Of a DNA stretch of 64,000 nucleotides, positions 44,839-53,365 are shown piece after piece. The DNA is from Coriobacteriia bacterium (GTDB taxonomy: Bacteria > Actinomycetota > Coriobacteriia > WRKU01 > WQUG01). Below the pieces are notes generated by a model that worked only from the letters and a program-made list of their open reading frames with translations, had not been told where the DNA came from and did not search any database. Position 1 is the first letter of the stretch. Each line of letters starts with the position of its first letter. The position numbers and the translations under genes are program-made. The stretch spans positions 1-64,000 of the forward strand of contig WRBC01000009.1 in the NCBI GenBank assembly GCA_009779855.1. The letters are read 5' to 3'.

Positions 44839-46344
44839 TTGACCGCCAAAAATAAAATATTTGCAAATTGCAAGAAGAGGCTTCCAATTCTTGTCCTGAT
44901 GCTTGCGACCTTTGTTCTGACCATGCCGCTTTTTGCTGCAGCTGATCCCGTGATTCCACCTGTGGCGGAACAAATAACCATTGGACCACTGAACGCAAAT
45001 GGGGCTATTCCTCATGATGCGACCTACATAACTGCGACTTTCTTTACCCCCCAGATTCCTGGTTCATTGTGGGTGCGTATTGCAGGTACGGAGATGAGCA
45101 GCTTTGAATGGAGCGAGGGTAATACTGTCGCTAAGATAACTATTCCAGCAGGACTTTTGCCTACAACAGGATCTGTTGCTGCAGAATTCCAGAATTTCAG
45201 AATCACTAACCCCTCTACAGGAGGCATTGGTCAATCGGCCATGAACGTTGTTTTTGTAGTGGGAGATCCTGACCCTGACCCGGCACTCTTTACGAAAACT
45301 CTGAGGGCTCCAGAGGGAACAACTCTACCTACTGCTACCTTTGCCTTTGAGTTCTCGCGTGTTCAGGTGTCGCTTAGCACTACTCCACCAATACAGTCTA
45401 GACCCATTACAGAGGTTCCTGTTATATCCCCTAATCCTACAATTACAGTGGATCCCTCAACAGCAACAACTGCAACAGTGGCAGGCGTTGTTACGGCGAC
45501 AGAGTCTTTAGACCTATGGGACCTTTTGGACAACCTCACCTTTTCGGGTGGAGGAGTTTATGTTTGGGAAGTGTCAGAGGTCGCAAATAGCTCTGGTACC
45601 ACACCCCCTTCATTTATGACCTATGATACTTCGCGCTTTCAAGTAAGAGCCCATGTTAATAGGTACAATGATCTCGCCGTTATAGAAATCTTTGAACTAG
45701 ATTCGTCTGGCAATCTGGGGGATAAGATAGAGGCTATCGATTTTATAAATACCTACAGAAGAGATGTAGGGGGAACCCTAGAGAATAATGCGCTGGAAGT
45801 AACCAAAAATGTAGTAGGAGAATTCGCTAATCTTAGTACTCTTTTTGACTTTACTCTTACTTTGGCCCCGCACACTCTAGCGCCAATCACCTTTCCCTTT
45901 ACTGCAACGGTAGTGGACAGCGCGGGGGATCCTATAGCAGGACCCAGAGGAACGGTTAGCGTTACGGGCAACACTACTACTTTCCAACTGCAGCATGGGG
46001 AGAGGTTTGTTATACCTACGCTTCCAGCAGGGACTACCTTTAGTGTGTCAGAAGCTGCGCATACAGAGTTTGCTCCGAGTGTCTCAGTCGTAGTGGGAGG
46101 GACGGTAGCCCATACAGATTCTGCGGCTCCTAATAATCCCCTTGCTACAGGCAATCATATTCTGACAGACGCAGGCAGGAATGCTGCTGATTATACAAAC
46201 ACTCATCAGTTTGCTCCGCCAACAGGTTTTGCACTGAGCAACTTGCTGTTTGTCCTTCCTGTACTTGCTTTGATTGGACTATTGCTTGCTCTGACGTCAC
46301 GTAGACGAAAAGCACTAGAGCAGATGCCTATAGAGATGGGGTAA
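44839..46344 (+). CDS. pilin-like surface protein with isopeptide (FctA-type) domains
   Basis: The protein has about 501 residues. TTG 44839, with GAGGAGA seven bases upstream, gives a clean signal peptide (KKRLPILVLMLATFVLTMPL, cut after AAA). An N-terminal beta domain follows, then a FctA/Spy0128-like domain (LFTKTLRAPEGTTLPTATFA to VWEVSEVANSSGTTPPSF) with Lys and Glu placed for intramolecular isopeptide bonds. A second, Cna_B-like repeat starts LEVTKNVVGEFANLSTLFDF. The C-terminus APPTGF, a hydrophobic helix and SRRRK form a sortase-type signal with a non-LPXTG motif. It is probably an adhesin or pilus subunit and is related to the proteins at 56.0 and 62.7 kb. Confidence 0.82.
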   Translation: MTAKNKIFANCKKRLPILVLMLATFVLTMPLFAAADPVIPPVAEQITIGPLNANGAIPHDATYITATFFTPQIPGSLWVRIAGTEMSSFEWSEGNTVAKITIPAGLLPTTGSVAAEFQNFRITNPSTGGIGQSAMNVVFVVGDPDPDPALFTKTLRAPEGTTLPTATFAFEFSRVQVSLSTTPPIQSRPITEVPVISPNPTITVDPSTATTATVAGVVTATESLDLWDLLDNLTFSGGGVYVWEVSEVANSSGTTPPSFMTYDTSRFQVRAHVNRYNDLAVIEIFELDSSGNLGDKIEAIDFINTYRRDVGGTLENNALEVTKNVVGEFANLSTLFDFTLTLAPHTLAPITFPFTATVVDSAGDPIAGPRGTVSVTGNTTTFQLQHGERFVIPTLPAGTTFSVSEAAHTEFAPSVSVVVGGTVAHTDSAAPNNPLATGNHILTDAGRNAADYTNTHQFAPPTGFALSNLLFVLPVLALIGLLLALTSRRRKALEQMPIEMG

Positions 46345-46446
46345 TCTTTCCGTCCAGCGGCTCTTCTTCTTTTCCTTCGCTCTGTAGTCCATCAGAGTGA
46401 CAGTACGGAAGACCGTAAGAAGTCAGTAAGAACTAGAGCAAATCCT

Positions 46447-46483
46447 AGAACCCTAAGAAGACATCACTGTCCCTTAGGGTTCT
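46447..46483 (+). terminator. hairpin terminator after the pilin-like gene
   Basis: AGAACCCTAA at 46447-46456 pairs with TTAGGGTTCT at 46474-46483 around a 17-base loop, about 100 bases after the stop codon. The tail TGCAATTGT is only weakly T-rich. Confidence 0.6.
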
Positions 46484-46587
46484 TGCAATTGTAATATTTG
46501 CAATAATAGAAGAAGTCATTACTTATTACTTAAAAGTCAGGTAAATTACTAGCTATTAAACCGCTAGTTATAGGGGGCTGCAGTTAC

Positions 46588-48663
46588 ATGGAATCAATCA
46601 CATCTCATGACGATGGGCGTTCGATTATTAACCAGCTGGATTTTACCGATAAGCAAGAATTCGATTTTGCGACACGGGGGTTGATAGCTGCCCCGGAACA
46701 ACTAGAAATTCGCAGCGAAGATGACAAGGTAGTCTGGACTCAGGGGGCGTACCATTTTCTTGAAGATGTAGATGCTACAGATGCACCCAATTCCGTCAAT
46801 CCTAGCCTGTGGCGTCATACCCAGCTAAATTATATCTACGGCCTTTTCGAGGTTGTTCCAGGAATTTATCAGGTCAGAGGATATGACATGGCCAACATTA
46901 CCTTTATCAAGGGTGACACAGGGTGGGTTGTGATTGATCCACTTATGACCGTAGAAACTTCCCGTGCGGCATTACAGCTGATTAATAAGCACCTGGGAGA
47001 GCGCCCCATAACAGGCATTATCTACAGCCATACGCACATCGATCACTTTGGTGGAGTAAAGGGAATCATAACGGAAGAAGAGATCCAGCAGCGTGCCATT
47101 CCCCTTGTGGCCCCGCAAGGCTTTGAAGAGTATGCAGTCAGCGAGAATCTTTTTGCGGGAACTGCCATGGGTAGGCGTGCTGGTTATCAGTATGGAACCA
47201 TGCTAAAGCCGGGCGCAGAAGGACGCATGTCTATTGGCATTGGCATGGGTCAGTCCGTGGGCACGACTTCATATATTCCGCCCAGAGATGGCAAGGGGGA
47301 CTTGCAAGACGCCCTTGTGCGTGAAACAGGTGACGTGCGTGTTATCGACGGCGTAGAAATGGTTTTCCAGATGACCCCTGGTACTGAGGCACCTGCAGAA
47401 ATGAACACTTGGTTTCCTGCGCACAAAGCATTGTGGATGGCAGAAAACTGCAATGCGACCATGCACAATCTATACACTTTGCGGGGAGCACAGGTGCGCG
47501 ATGGTAATGCATGGGCGCACTGCCTTATGGAGAGTCTTAGTCTGTTCGGAGATCAGGCACAGGTCGTTTTCCAGTCTCATAATTGGCCGCGCTGGGGTAA
47601 TGACGTGGCAAAAGAGTATCTGCTTAATACGGCAGCACTTTACAAATTCACTAATGATCAATCCTTGCTCTACATCAACCAGGGATATAGCGCGGAAGAG
47701 ATTGCCCACAAGATTACCTTGCCTGTGGATCTGGCACAGCTGTGGTATTTGCGTCCTTATTACGGAACCCTTGCCCATAATGCAAAGGCAGTTTATCAAA
47801 AGTATATGGGTTGGTATGACGGTAATCCTGCCCTGCTGAACAAGCTTCCCCGTGCGGAGCACGCACGAAAGCTTGTTGAGTATCTAGGTGATACAGACAA
47901 GGTACTTGCAAAGGCCCGTGCTGACTATGAAAAGGGGGAATATCAGTGGGTAGCAGAAATCACCAATGCCCTAGTTTTTGCCAATCCTGAAAATCAAGAA
48001 GCCCGTGAGCTTTGCGCTGATGCCCTACAGCAGCTAGGTTACCGTGCAGAAAGTGGCATTTGGCGAAATGCTTACTTGTCGGGTGCGCTTGAGTTACGGC
48101 AGGGATTGTCGCTTAGTAAAGAGACAACTTTGTCTGGTGGGAATGATATGATTCGGGGACTGCAGCCCACAATGGTGTTTGATTACCTAGGTATTCGCCT
48201 TGACTCTAATGCAGCACAGGATTTGAATTTTACTGTGTGCATAGATATGAGGAATGATACTGTTGCCAAATGTGATGACGAACTTGTGAATAGTGGTAAT
48301 GAAGGTAGTAACAATGAGGATAATGGCTACACTGCTAGCGACCGTGCAGAGTCCTATCTATTAACCATAAAATCGGGAGTCCTGTTGCACCAACCCGTCC
48401 AATCCATCCGATCCGTCCAGCTAGGTCAGTCGGACTTATCAGGTCAGCCGGATCTGAAGACGGTAAATGCTGATGTGACTTTAACCTTGCCTAGACAAAA
48501 AATTGCCCTACTGCTTGCACCTGAGCAATTGTTTAAGCAGCTTAAAACTGGACAACCGGAAACGGATGGATGCATCGCTTTCTCAGGGGACATTGGACTA
48601 CTGCGAAAAATGTATCAGGCGATGGCGGAATTTGACAAGCAGTTTAATCTGATTGAACCATGA
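46588..48663 (+). CDS. alkyl sulfatase of the metallo-beta-lactamase fold (SdsA1/BDS1-like)
   Basis: The 691-residue protein resembles alkyl sulfatases that hydrolyse sulfate esters such as dodecyl sulfate. The dinuclear zinc site motif is YSHTHIDHFGGVKG (H-x-H-x-D-H), with the further ligands expected in MTPGTEAPAEMN and LWMAENCNATMHNLYTLRGA. A helical dimerisation domain follows (YMGWYDGNPALLNKLP, AGIWRN-like region), then a C-terminal SCP2-like lipid-binding domain. A polar Asn/Asp/Glu-rich insert near residue 570-590 lengthens the C-terminal part beyond the usual 660 or so residues. No signal peptide is present, so it appears cytoplasmic. AGGGGGC precedes ATG 46588. It is a single gene. 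Confidence 0.9.
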   Translation: MESITSHDDGRSIINQLDFTDKQEFDFATRGLIAAPEQLEIRSEDDKVVWTQGAYHFLEDVDATDAPNSVNPSLWRHTQLNYIYGLFEVVPGIYQVRGYDMANITFIKGDTGWVVIDPLMTVETSRAALQLINKHLGERPITGIIYSHTHIDHFGGVKGIITEEEIQQRAIPLVAPQGFEEYAVSENLFAGTAMGRRAGYQYGTMLKPGAEGRMSIGIGMGQSVGTTSYIPPRDGKGDLQDALVRETGDVRVIDGVEMVFQMTPGTEAPAEMNTWFPAHKALWMAENCNATMHNLYTLRGAQVRDGNAWAHCLMESLSLFGDQAQVVFQSHNWPRWGNDVAKEYLLNTAALYKFTNDQSLLYINQGYSAEEIAHKITLPVDLAQLWYLRPYYGTLAHNAKAVYQKYMGWYDGNPALLNKLPRAEHARKLVEYLGDTDKVLAKARADYEKGEYQWVAEITNALVFANPENQEARELCADALQQLGYRAESGIWRNAYLSGALELRQGLSLSKETTLSGGNDMIRGLQPTMVFDYLGIRLDSNAAQDLNFTVCIDMRNDTVAKCDDELVNSGNEGSNNEDNGYTASDRAESYLLTIKSGVLLHQPVQSIRSVQLGQSDLSGQPDLKTVNADVTLTLPRQKIALLLAPEQLFKQLKTGQPETDGCIAFSGDIGLLRKMYQAMAEFDKQFNLIEP

Positions 48664-48864
48664 TTATGGTGTGCCTGTGGTATGTGCATATGGCTTAGCT
48701 GAAAGGACGCACACTGCAGGCTTTGTGTGCTAAAGTCTATACAGATTCTATGCACCTTTATACAAGTGAACACAATAAGTGAGCCTATGCAAGTAAACAG
48801 AACAAGCAAACCCAGATTGTTCTCTGAGTGAAACCATGTTGGACAAATTAGATTGGAGTGCGCT

Positions 48865-50061
48865 ATGCAAACGTCAAAATTAGCCCCGAACTATAATCCA
48901 CTTCCCGTGAAAATTGCCACGGCAGAAGGCGAATGGGTAACTGATATAGGGGGCCGTCGCTATTATGACGCGCTTGCAGGCTATTCATCTCTAAACTTTG
49001 GGCATCGTCATCCAGCACTTATTCAGGCAGTCAAAGACCAGATGGATCGCGTGACCCTTGTTTCGCGCGCATTTGATTTTGAGCTGCTAGAGCCCTTTGC
49101 AGATGCTCTAGCTGACCTCTGCGGCATGGACATGGTACTTCCCATGAATACAGGTGCAGAAGCTGTTGAGACTGCCATCAAGGCTGCACGTAAATGGGGC
49201 CATGATGTAAAGGGCATTGAGAACAGCCAAAGTCTAATAATCGTTGCAGAGAAAAACTTCCACGGACGCACGACTACCATCGTTTCTTTCTCTTGTGATG
49301 ATGTGGCACGCGATAGTTTTGGACCGTTTTCTCCTGGCTTTCTAGCTGTGCCCTATGGGGACACCGAAGCTTTGGCTAAAGCTATTGAGGATAATGCTGA
49401 TAGGCTGGCAGCAGTATTGCTAGAGCCCATCCAGGGCGAGTCAGGTGTGGTTATTCCGCCAGACGAGTATCTGCGTGCTGCTCGTGACTTGACAGAAAAG
49501 GCGAATGTGCTGCTTATTCTAGATGAGATCCAATCAGGCCTTGGACGTACAGGCTACACTTTTGCCTGGGAACGCGTGGGTGTAAAGCCAGACCTTATGA
49601 CGCTAGGTAAAGCCCTTGGTGGCGGAATCTTCCCCGTGTCTGCCTGTGTTGGTAAAAAAGAAGTTATGCAGCTAATGGGTCCAGGTACCCATGGATCGAC
49701 TTTCGGGGGTAATCCTATTGCTTGTGCTGTGGGCATTGCTGCATGCAAGATGCTGGCTACTGGCGAATATCAGTCACGTGCGCGTGAACTGGGGGAGCAT
49801 TTCCAGTCGCGTCTTGAAGACATGGTACGTGCGGGACTCTTATTAAGAAAACGTGGTGTAGGCATGTGGGCAGGTATCGACATTGACCCAGACCGCGCAA
49901 CAGGTCGTGCTGTGTGTGAGCTACTCATGGATAAGGGAGTACTTGCAAAAGACACGCATGGCTCAACAGTACGTTTTGCTCCACCGCTTTCGACAAGTAA
50001 AGAAGATTTAGACTGGATGCTTGACCAGTTAGAGGCCGTACTAAAAGAAATCCACCCCTAA
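48865..50061 (+). CDS. rocD: ornithine aminotransferase
   Basis: This is a 398-residue class III PLP aminotransferase converting ornithine and 2-oxoglutarate to glutamate semialdehyde and glutamate. Motifs are DALAGYSSLNFGHRHP, PMNTGAEAVETAIKAARKWG, FHGRTTTIVSFS, LDEIQSGLGRTG, TLGKALGGGIFPVSA (PLP Lys) and GTHGSTFGGNPIACA, all characteristic of RocD/OAT. ATG 48865 with TTGGAG seven bases upstream is preferred over TTG 48853. It is a single gene; it would link arginine/ornithine catabolism to proline and glutamate. Confidence 0.92.
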   Translation: MQTSKLAPNYNPLPVKIATAEGEWVTDIGGRRYYDALAGYSSLNFGHRHPALIQAVKDQMDRVTLVSRAFDFELLEPFADALADLCGMDMVLPMNTGAEAVETAIKAARKWGHDVKGIENSQSLIIVAEKNFHGRTTTIVSFSCDDVARDSFGPFSPGFLAVPYGDTEALAKAIEDNADRLAAVLLEPIQGESGVVIPPDEYLRAARDLTEKANVLLILDEIQSGLGRTGYTFAWERVGVKPDLMTLGKALGGGIFPVSACVGKKEVMQLMGPGTHGSTFGGNPIACAVGIAACKMLATGEYQSRARELGEHFQSRLEDMVRAGLLLRKRGVGMWAGIDIDPDRATGRAVCELLMDKGVLAKDTHGSTVRFAPPLSTSKEDLDWMLDQLEAVLKEIHP

Positions 50062-50175
50062 AGAATCTCTAGACTGGAGCACCTTGTGAGTAGCTGGGCG
50101 TTGTAGCGTGATGCGAAGCGTGCAAGCGCACGTGAGTTTGCGATGCGACGTTCAGATGCCACTAGAGTGTTCCAG

Positions 50176-50272
50176 TGGCGGAGGTGCGTAGGAATCGAAC
50201 CTACCAGAGAAGTTCTTCACTCCTCACGACGGTTTTGAAGACCGTGCTACTCACCAGAGCAGACCCACCTCC
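50176..50272 (-). tRNA. selC: selenocysteine tRNA (anticodon TCA)
   Basis: On the minus strand a 97-base tRNA begins GGAGGTGGGTCTGCTCTGG and ends CCTACGCACCTCC-G-CCA. The anticodon loop CTTCAAA gives UCA, which reads UGA. It has a long variable arm (GTGAGGAGTGAAGAACTTCTC region) and a long acceptor helix, as expected for tRNA-Sec. It lies 115 bases downstream of selA on the same strand, and the UGA-containing hydrogenase operon lies on the other side of selA. Confidence 0.95.
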
Positions 50273-50350
50273 AACGAAATGAGGAAAAGTGATGCTTGCA
50301 TCACTTTCCGAATGCAGTGCAGAGTCGCCGAAAGGCACCTCCAACGAAAT
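50266..50350. repeat. 15-base direct repeat at the tRNA-Sec 5' end
   Basis: CACCTCCAACGAAAT is found at 50266-50280, covering the first seven bases of tRNA-Sec and its leader, and again at 50336-50350. Between them a perfect hairpin (AAAGTGATG/CATCACTTT, 50286-50307) separates selA from the tRNA. Confidence 0.75.
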
Positions 50351-50387
50351 AAGCGAACGTGACATTTTAACACGACGCCGAGTCTGG

Positions 50388-51851
50388 CTATCTGGTGTGT
50401 GCTAGCAGGATTTCTAGCTCTGCAAGGATTACAGCAAAATCCTCTGCGCTAAGGGTGCGCACTGCCAGTAGCACGTGGTCATCTTTAATTCTGCCGATGA
50501 TGGGGATTTCTCCTTCTTTGCGCAGGCGTCTTTCTAGTTCACTTGCGCTCATGCCTTCAATGCGTAGTGCTACGGCATAGCTGGGTAGCTCTACGTCAGG
50601 CAGCGACCCCCCTCCAGCAAAGGATTCGTCTTTGACTACATGGGCTGTACTTGACCCTTCAGCATGCCCTTCTCGCTCTAAGATAGCTTGAATCGCAACA
50701 GCAAAATCTATTGCAAACTCTCTACATTCGTCGGTCGTCATAGACAGCATTCTCAGCGTGGGGATTTCAGCAATCGCCTGGTCCAGATCGCGGTAAAGAC
50801 CCAGTGTTGCTTCAAGCGCTGCAAGGGACATCTTATCTAAGCGTACTGCGCGGGCAAGAGGGTGCTTTTTTAGGCGCTCTATAACTTCTGCCTTGCCGCA
50901 GAGTATTCCTGCCTGAGGCCCTCCTAGCAGCTTATCCCCACTGAAGGTAATAACATCAGCCCCTGAATCTAGGGACTCTTGTACCGTAGGTTCATGAGGA
51001 AGTCCGAATTTGGTCAAGTCAACTAGTACGCCACTTCCTAAGTCTTCAGCGACAAGTACATCCAGTTCTTGACCTAGCTGGGTCAACTCCTTCAAAGAAA
51101 CATCAGAAGAAAAGCCCGTGACCCTATAGTTAGAGGTATGTGCCTTAAAGAGTAGTCCAACCTGACGTTCCTCAGTGCGTGCAGCTTCAACAGCTTTGCG
51201 ATAGTCGTGCGTATGAGTCTTATTGGTTGTGCCTACTTCAATCATATTCGTACCACTTGCAGCCATAACATCGGGAATTCTAAACGATCCTCCGATTTCA
51301 ACCATTTGCCCGCGCGAGACGATGGTGTCGCAGTCTCCTGCCAGTGTAGCCAGGGTAAGCAGAACAGCTGCCGCATTGTTGTTAACAGCCATCGCGGCTT
51401 CAGCCCCCGTAAGTTCACAAAGAAGCTTTTCGATATGGTCGTGTCTGCTGCCGCGCATACCGCAGTCAGTGCTATATTCCAGATTACAGTAGCCTTCGTT
51501 AATTGCGTTTACTGCAGTGCGGGCACGGGACGGCAAAACGCTCCGTCCTAGATTTGTGTGAACTACAATGCCTGTTGCATTTACTACGGGATGCAGTGAA
51601 GGTTGTAGAGCAGCTTCAATGTGGGGGAGTATGTCGGTAACACAGGTTTGTAGATCGTAAAGGCTTGCCACGCTGCCGTCAGCGATTCCTGCGCGCGCTT
51701 CTTCAAGTACGTCGCGAACTGCATCTAAAACAATACTGCGCGCAATACCCTCCAGCAGTAGGCTTTCGACCTCGGGGGTATTCATGACCTGATCGATGTT
51801 AGGAAGACTTTGGTAGAGCTCTTGCTTTGTGGGGCTGGCAGGTTGTGTCAT
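50388..51851 (-). CDS. selA: L-seryl-tRNA(Sec) selenium transferase
   Basis: SelA is a decameric PLP enzyme that turns Ser-tRNA(Sec) into Sec-tRNA(Sec) using selenophosphate. The 487-residue length matches the family. Motifs are VNATGIVVHTNLGRSVL (about 90-106), TGAEAAMAVNNNAAAVLL, and FSGDKLLGGPQAGILCG with PLP Lys 307. AGGAG six bases before ATG 51851 sets the start. The last gene before tRNA-Sec on this strand, it makes the coupling clear. selB (special elongation factor) and selD (selenophosphate synthetase) are not in the window and must be elsewhere. Confidence 0.96.
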   Translation of the reverse strand: MTQPASPTKQELYQSLPNIDQVMNTPEVESLLLEGIARSIVLDAVRDVLEEARAGIADGSVASLYDLQTCVTDILPHIEAALQPSLHPVVNATGIVVHTNLGRSVLPSRARTAVNAINEGYCNLEYSTDCGMRGSRHDHIEKLLCELTGAEAAMAVNNNAAAVLLTLATLAGDCDTIVSRGQMVEIGGSFRIPDVMAASGTNMIEVGTTNKTHTHDYRKAVEAARTEERQVGLLFKAHTSNYRVTGFSSDVSLKELTQLGQELDVLVAEDLGSGVLVDLTKFGLPHEPTVQESLDSGADVITFSGDKLLGGPQAGILCGKAEVIERLKKHPLARAVRLDKMSLAALEATLGLYRDLDQAIAEIPTLRMLSMTTDECREFAIDFAVAIQAILEREGHAEGSSTAHVVKDESFAGGGSLPDVELPSYAVALRIEGMSASELERRLRKEGEIPIIGRIKDDHVLLAVRTLSAEDFAVILAELEILLAHTR

Positions 51852-52012
51852 AGGGTGCTCCTAAGCGTAATCGCGCCAATCACAGGGAATTAATGGCAAA
51901 TTGCCCTAATTTATTTGTGCTAGCGGGCATTTAGTGTGAAAATAATACCACTGTGAAAGACGCTCTTGCAGGGTCTTCGTGTATTTATTGCCAACGATCT
52001 GGCAGGGGCATG

Positions 52013-52050
52013 AAAGCTAAAAGAATAAGAAAGGGGGAGGTTTTAGCTTT
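52013..52050 (+). promoter_or_regulatory. hairpin in the leader of the hydrogenase operon
   Basis: AAAGCTAAAA at 52013-52022 pairs with TTTTAGCTTT at 52041-52050 around an 18-base purine-rich loop, about 90 bases before the first start codon. A short inverted repeat TGCCA/TGGCA (51989-52004) precedes it. No clear -10/-35 pair could be picked in 51852-52141. Confidence 0.5.
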
Positions 52051-52141
52051 TAGAAGAGAAAAAGTTTACGCTGCTGATGTGTTTTACCGGAGGGTTACAG
52101 GTTAGCGGCAAGTTACTCAATTTAATGAAGGAGGTGTTGGC

Positions 52142-53365
52142 ATGGGATCAGATATGACGTTTTATGAAACCCTTTCAGAGCGCGGTGTATCACGTCGCGA
52201 CTTTTTGAAATTTTGTGGTTCGACTGCAGCTGTGTTAGGTCTTTCATCAACGTTTGTCCCGGCGCTGGCGTCTAAAATTGCAGGCGCGGCAGAGTCGGGG
52301 TTGACCCCAGCAATCTGGCTTACAGGCGGCAAGTGTACAGGCTGTCTAGAGTCAACATTGCAGGCCAGATATCCAAATGTTGCAGATATCGTACTGGATT
52401 TACTTACGTTGAATTACAGTGCGGCATCTATGGCAACAGGCGAGTATGCACTTGAGGCAAAGAAAAAGGTATATCAAGGCGATAAACCATTCATCATGAT
52501 CTATGAAGGTTCCGTTATGACGGGACTTGGTGGGAACACCATGATTAACGCTGATGGTACCAATTCACTTAACGACCTAGAGTCGGCTGCTCCGTATGCT
52601 GCTGCAATCATCGCAATGGGCCAATGTGCTGTTGATGGTGGTTGGGTACGTGCATTCCCGAATCCTGCTGGAGCCACGGGTATGACAGAGTATCTACGTA
52701 GCAGAAATATTGATACGCCTGTAGTTAACCTAGCGGGATGTCCCGCAAGTCCAGAAGAGCTTACTGCTGTTGTAGTTCAGGCTCTACTGCTTGGTACAGA
52801 TGGCACACTGGAATCAGGTATCGATGCTGTTGTTGATGATCTAGATAGCCTAGGTCGTCCTAAGTATCTTTACAATGCGACAATTCACGATAGTTGTCCG
52901 CGTCGCGGCCACTTCGAGAACGGTGAATTTGTCTATCGCTATGGTTCAGAAGAAGAAGCAAAGAACTTCTGCGTATATCCTATGGGCTGTAAAGGTCCTC
53001 AGACCTATCGTCGCTGCCCTATGATTCGCTGGAACGATTCGCAATCATGGTGTGTAGAGTCTGGTGGTATCTGTATTGGATGCTCAACCTGGAACTGGGT
53101 TGATAACAACGCACCATTTGCTGGCCGTCATCGCCGCGTAGGTGCTGCACGTAGTGGACCACTTGCAGGCTGGCCGCTCCATGGCGGAGGACTGCATCCG
53201 ATCGCTACAGGTGCTGCCCTTACGGGTGTTGTTGGTGCGGCTCTTGTTGCACATGGCCTGGGTATGAAGGCCGCAAAGCGTGTCGGTAAAAACGCTACGC
53301 TTAAGACTGAGGAGATGAAAGAGTATGATCGCAAGCGCCTCAAGAAACAGGGAGGTGCAGTATAA
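52142..53365 (+). CDS. hyaA: [NiFeSe] uptake hydrogenase small subunit
   Basis: This is a 407-residue electron-transfer subunit carrying the iron-sulfur clusters. A Tat signal with SRRDFLKF (17-24) and hydrophobic stretch shows export of the folded complex. The proximal cluster begins at GGKCTGCLES (Cys 65, Cys 68), with later Cys in MGQCAVDGG, NLAGCPASPEE, HDSCPRRGHFENG and CVYPMGCKGPQTYRRCP for the other clusters. A C-terminal membrane anchor (GAALTGVVGAALVAHGLG) ties it to the membrane and cytochrome b. AAGGAGG seven bases before ATG gives strong translation. The large-subunit ATG follows the stop immediately. Confidence 0.95.
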   Translation: MGSDMTFYETLSERGVSRRDFLKFCGSTAAVLGLSSTFVPALASKIAGAAESGLTPAIWLTGGKCTGCLESTLQARYPNVADIVLDLLTLNYSAASMATGEYALEAKKKVYQGDKPFIMIYEGSVMTGLGGNTMINADGTNSLNDLESAAPYAAAIIAMGQCAVDGGWVRAFPNPAGATGMTEYLRSRNIDTPVVNLAGCPASPEELTAVVVQALLLGTDGTLESGIDAVVDDLDSLGRPKYLYNATIHDSCPRRGHFENGEFVYRYGSEEEAKNFCVYPMGCKGPQTYRRCPMIRWNDSQSWCVESGGICIGCSTWNWVDNNAPFAGRHRRVGAARSGPLAGWPLHGGGLHPIATGAALTGVVGAALVAHGLGMKAAKRVGKNATLKTEEMKEYDRKRLKKQGGAV

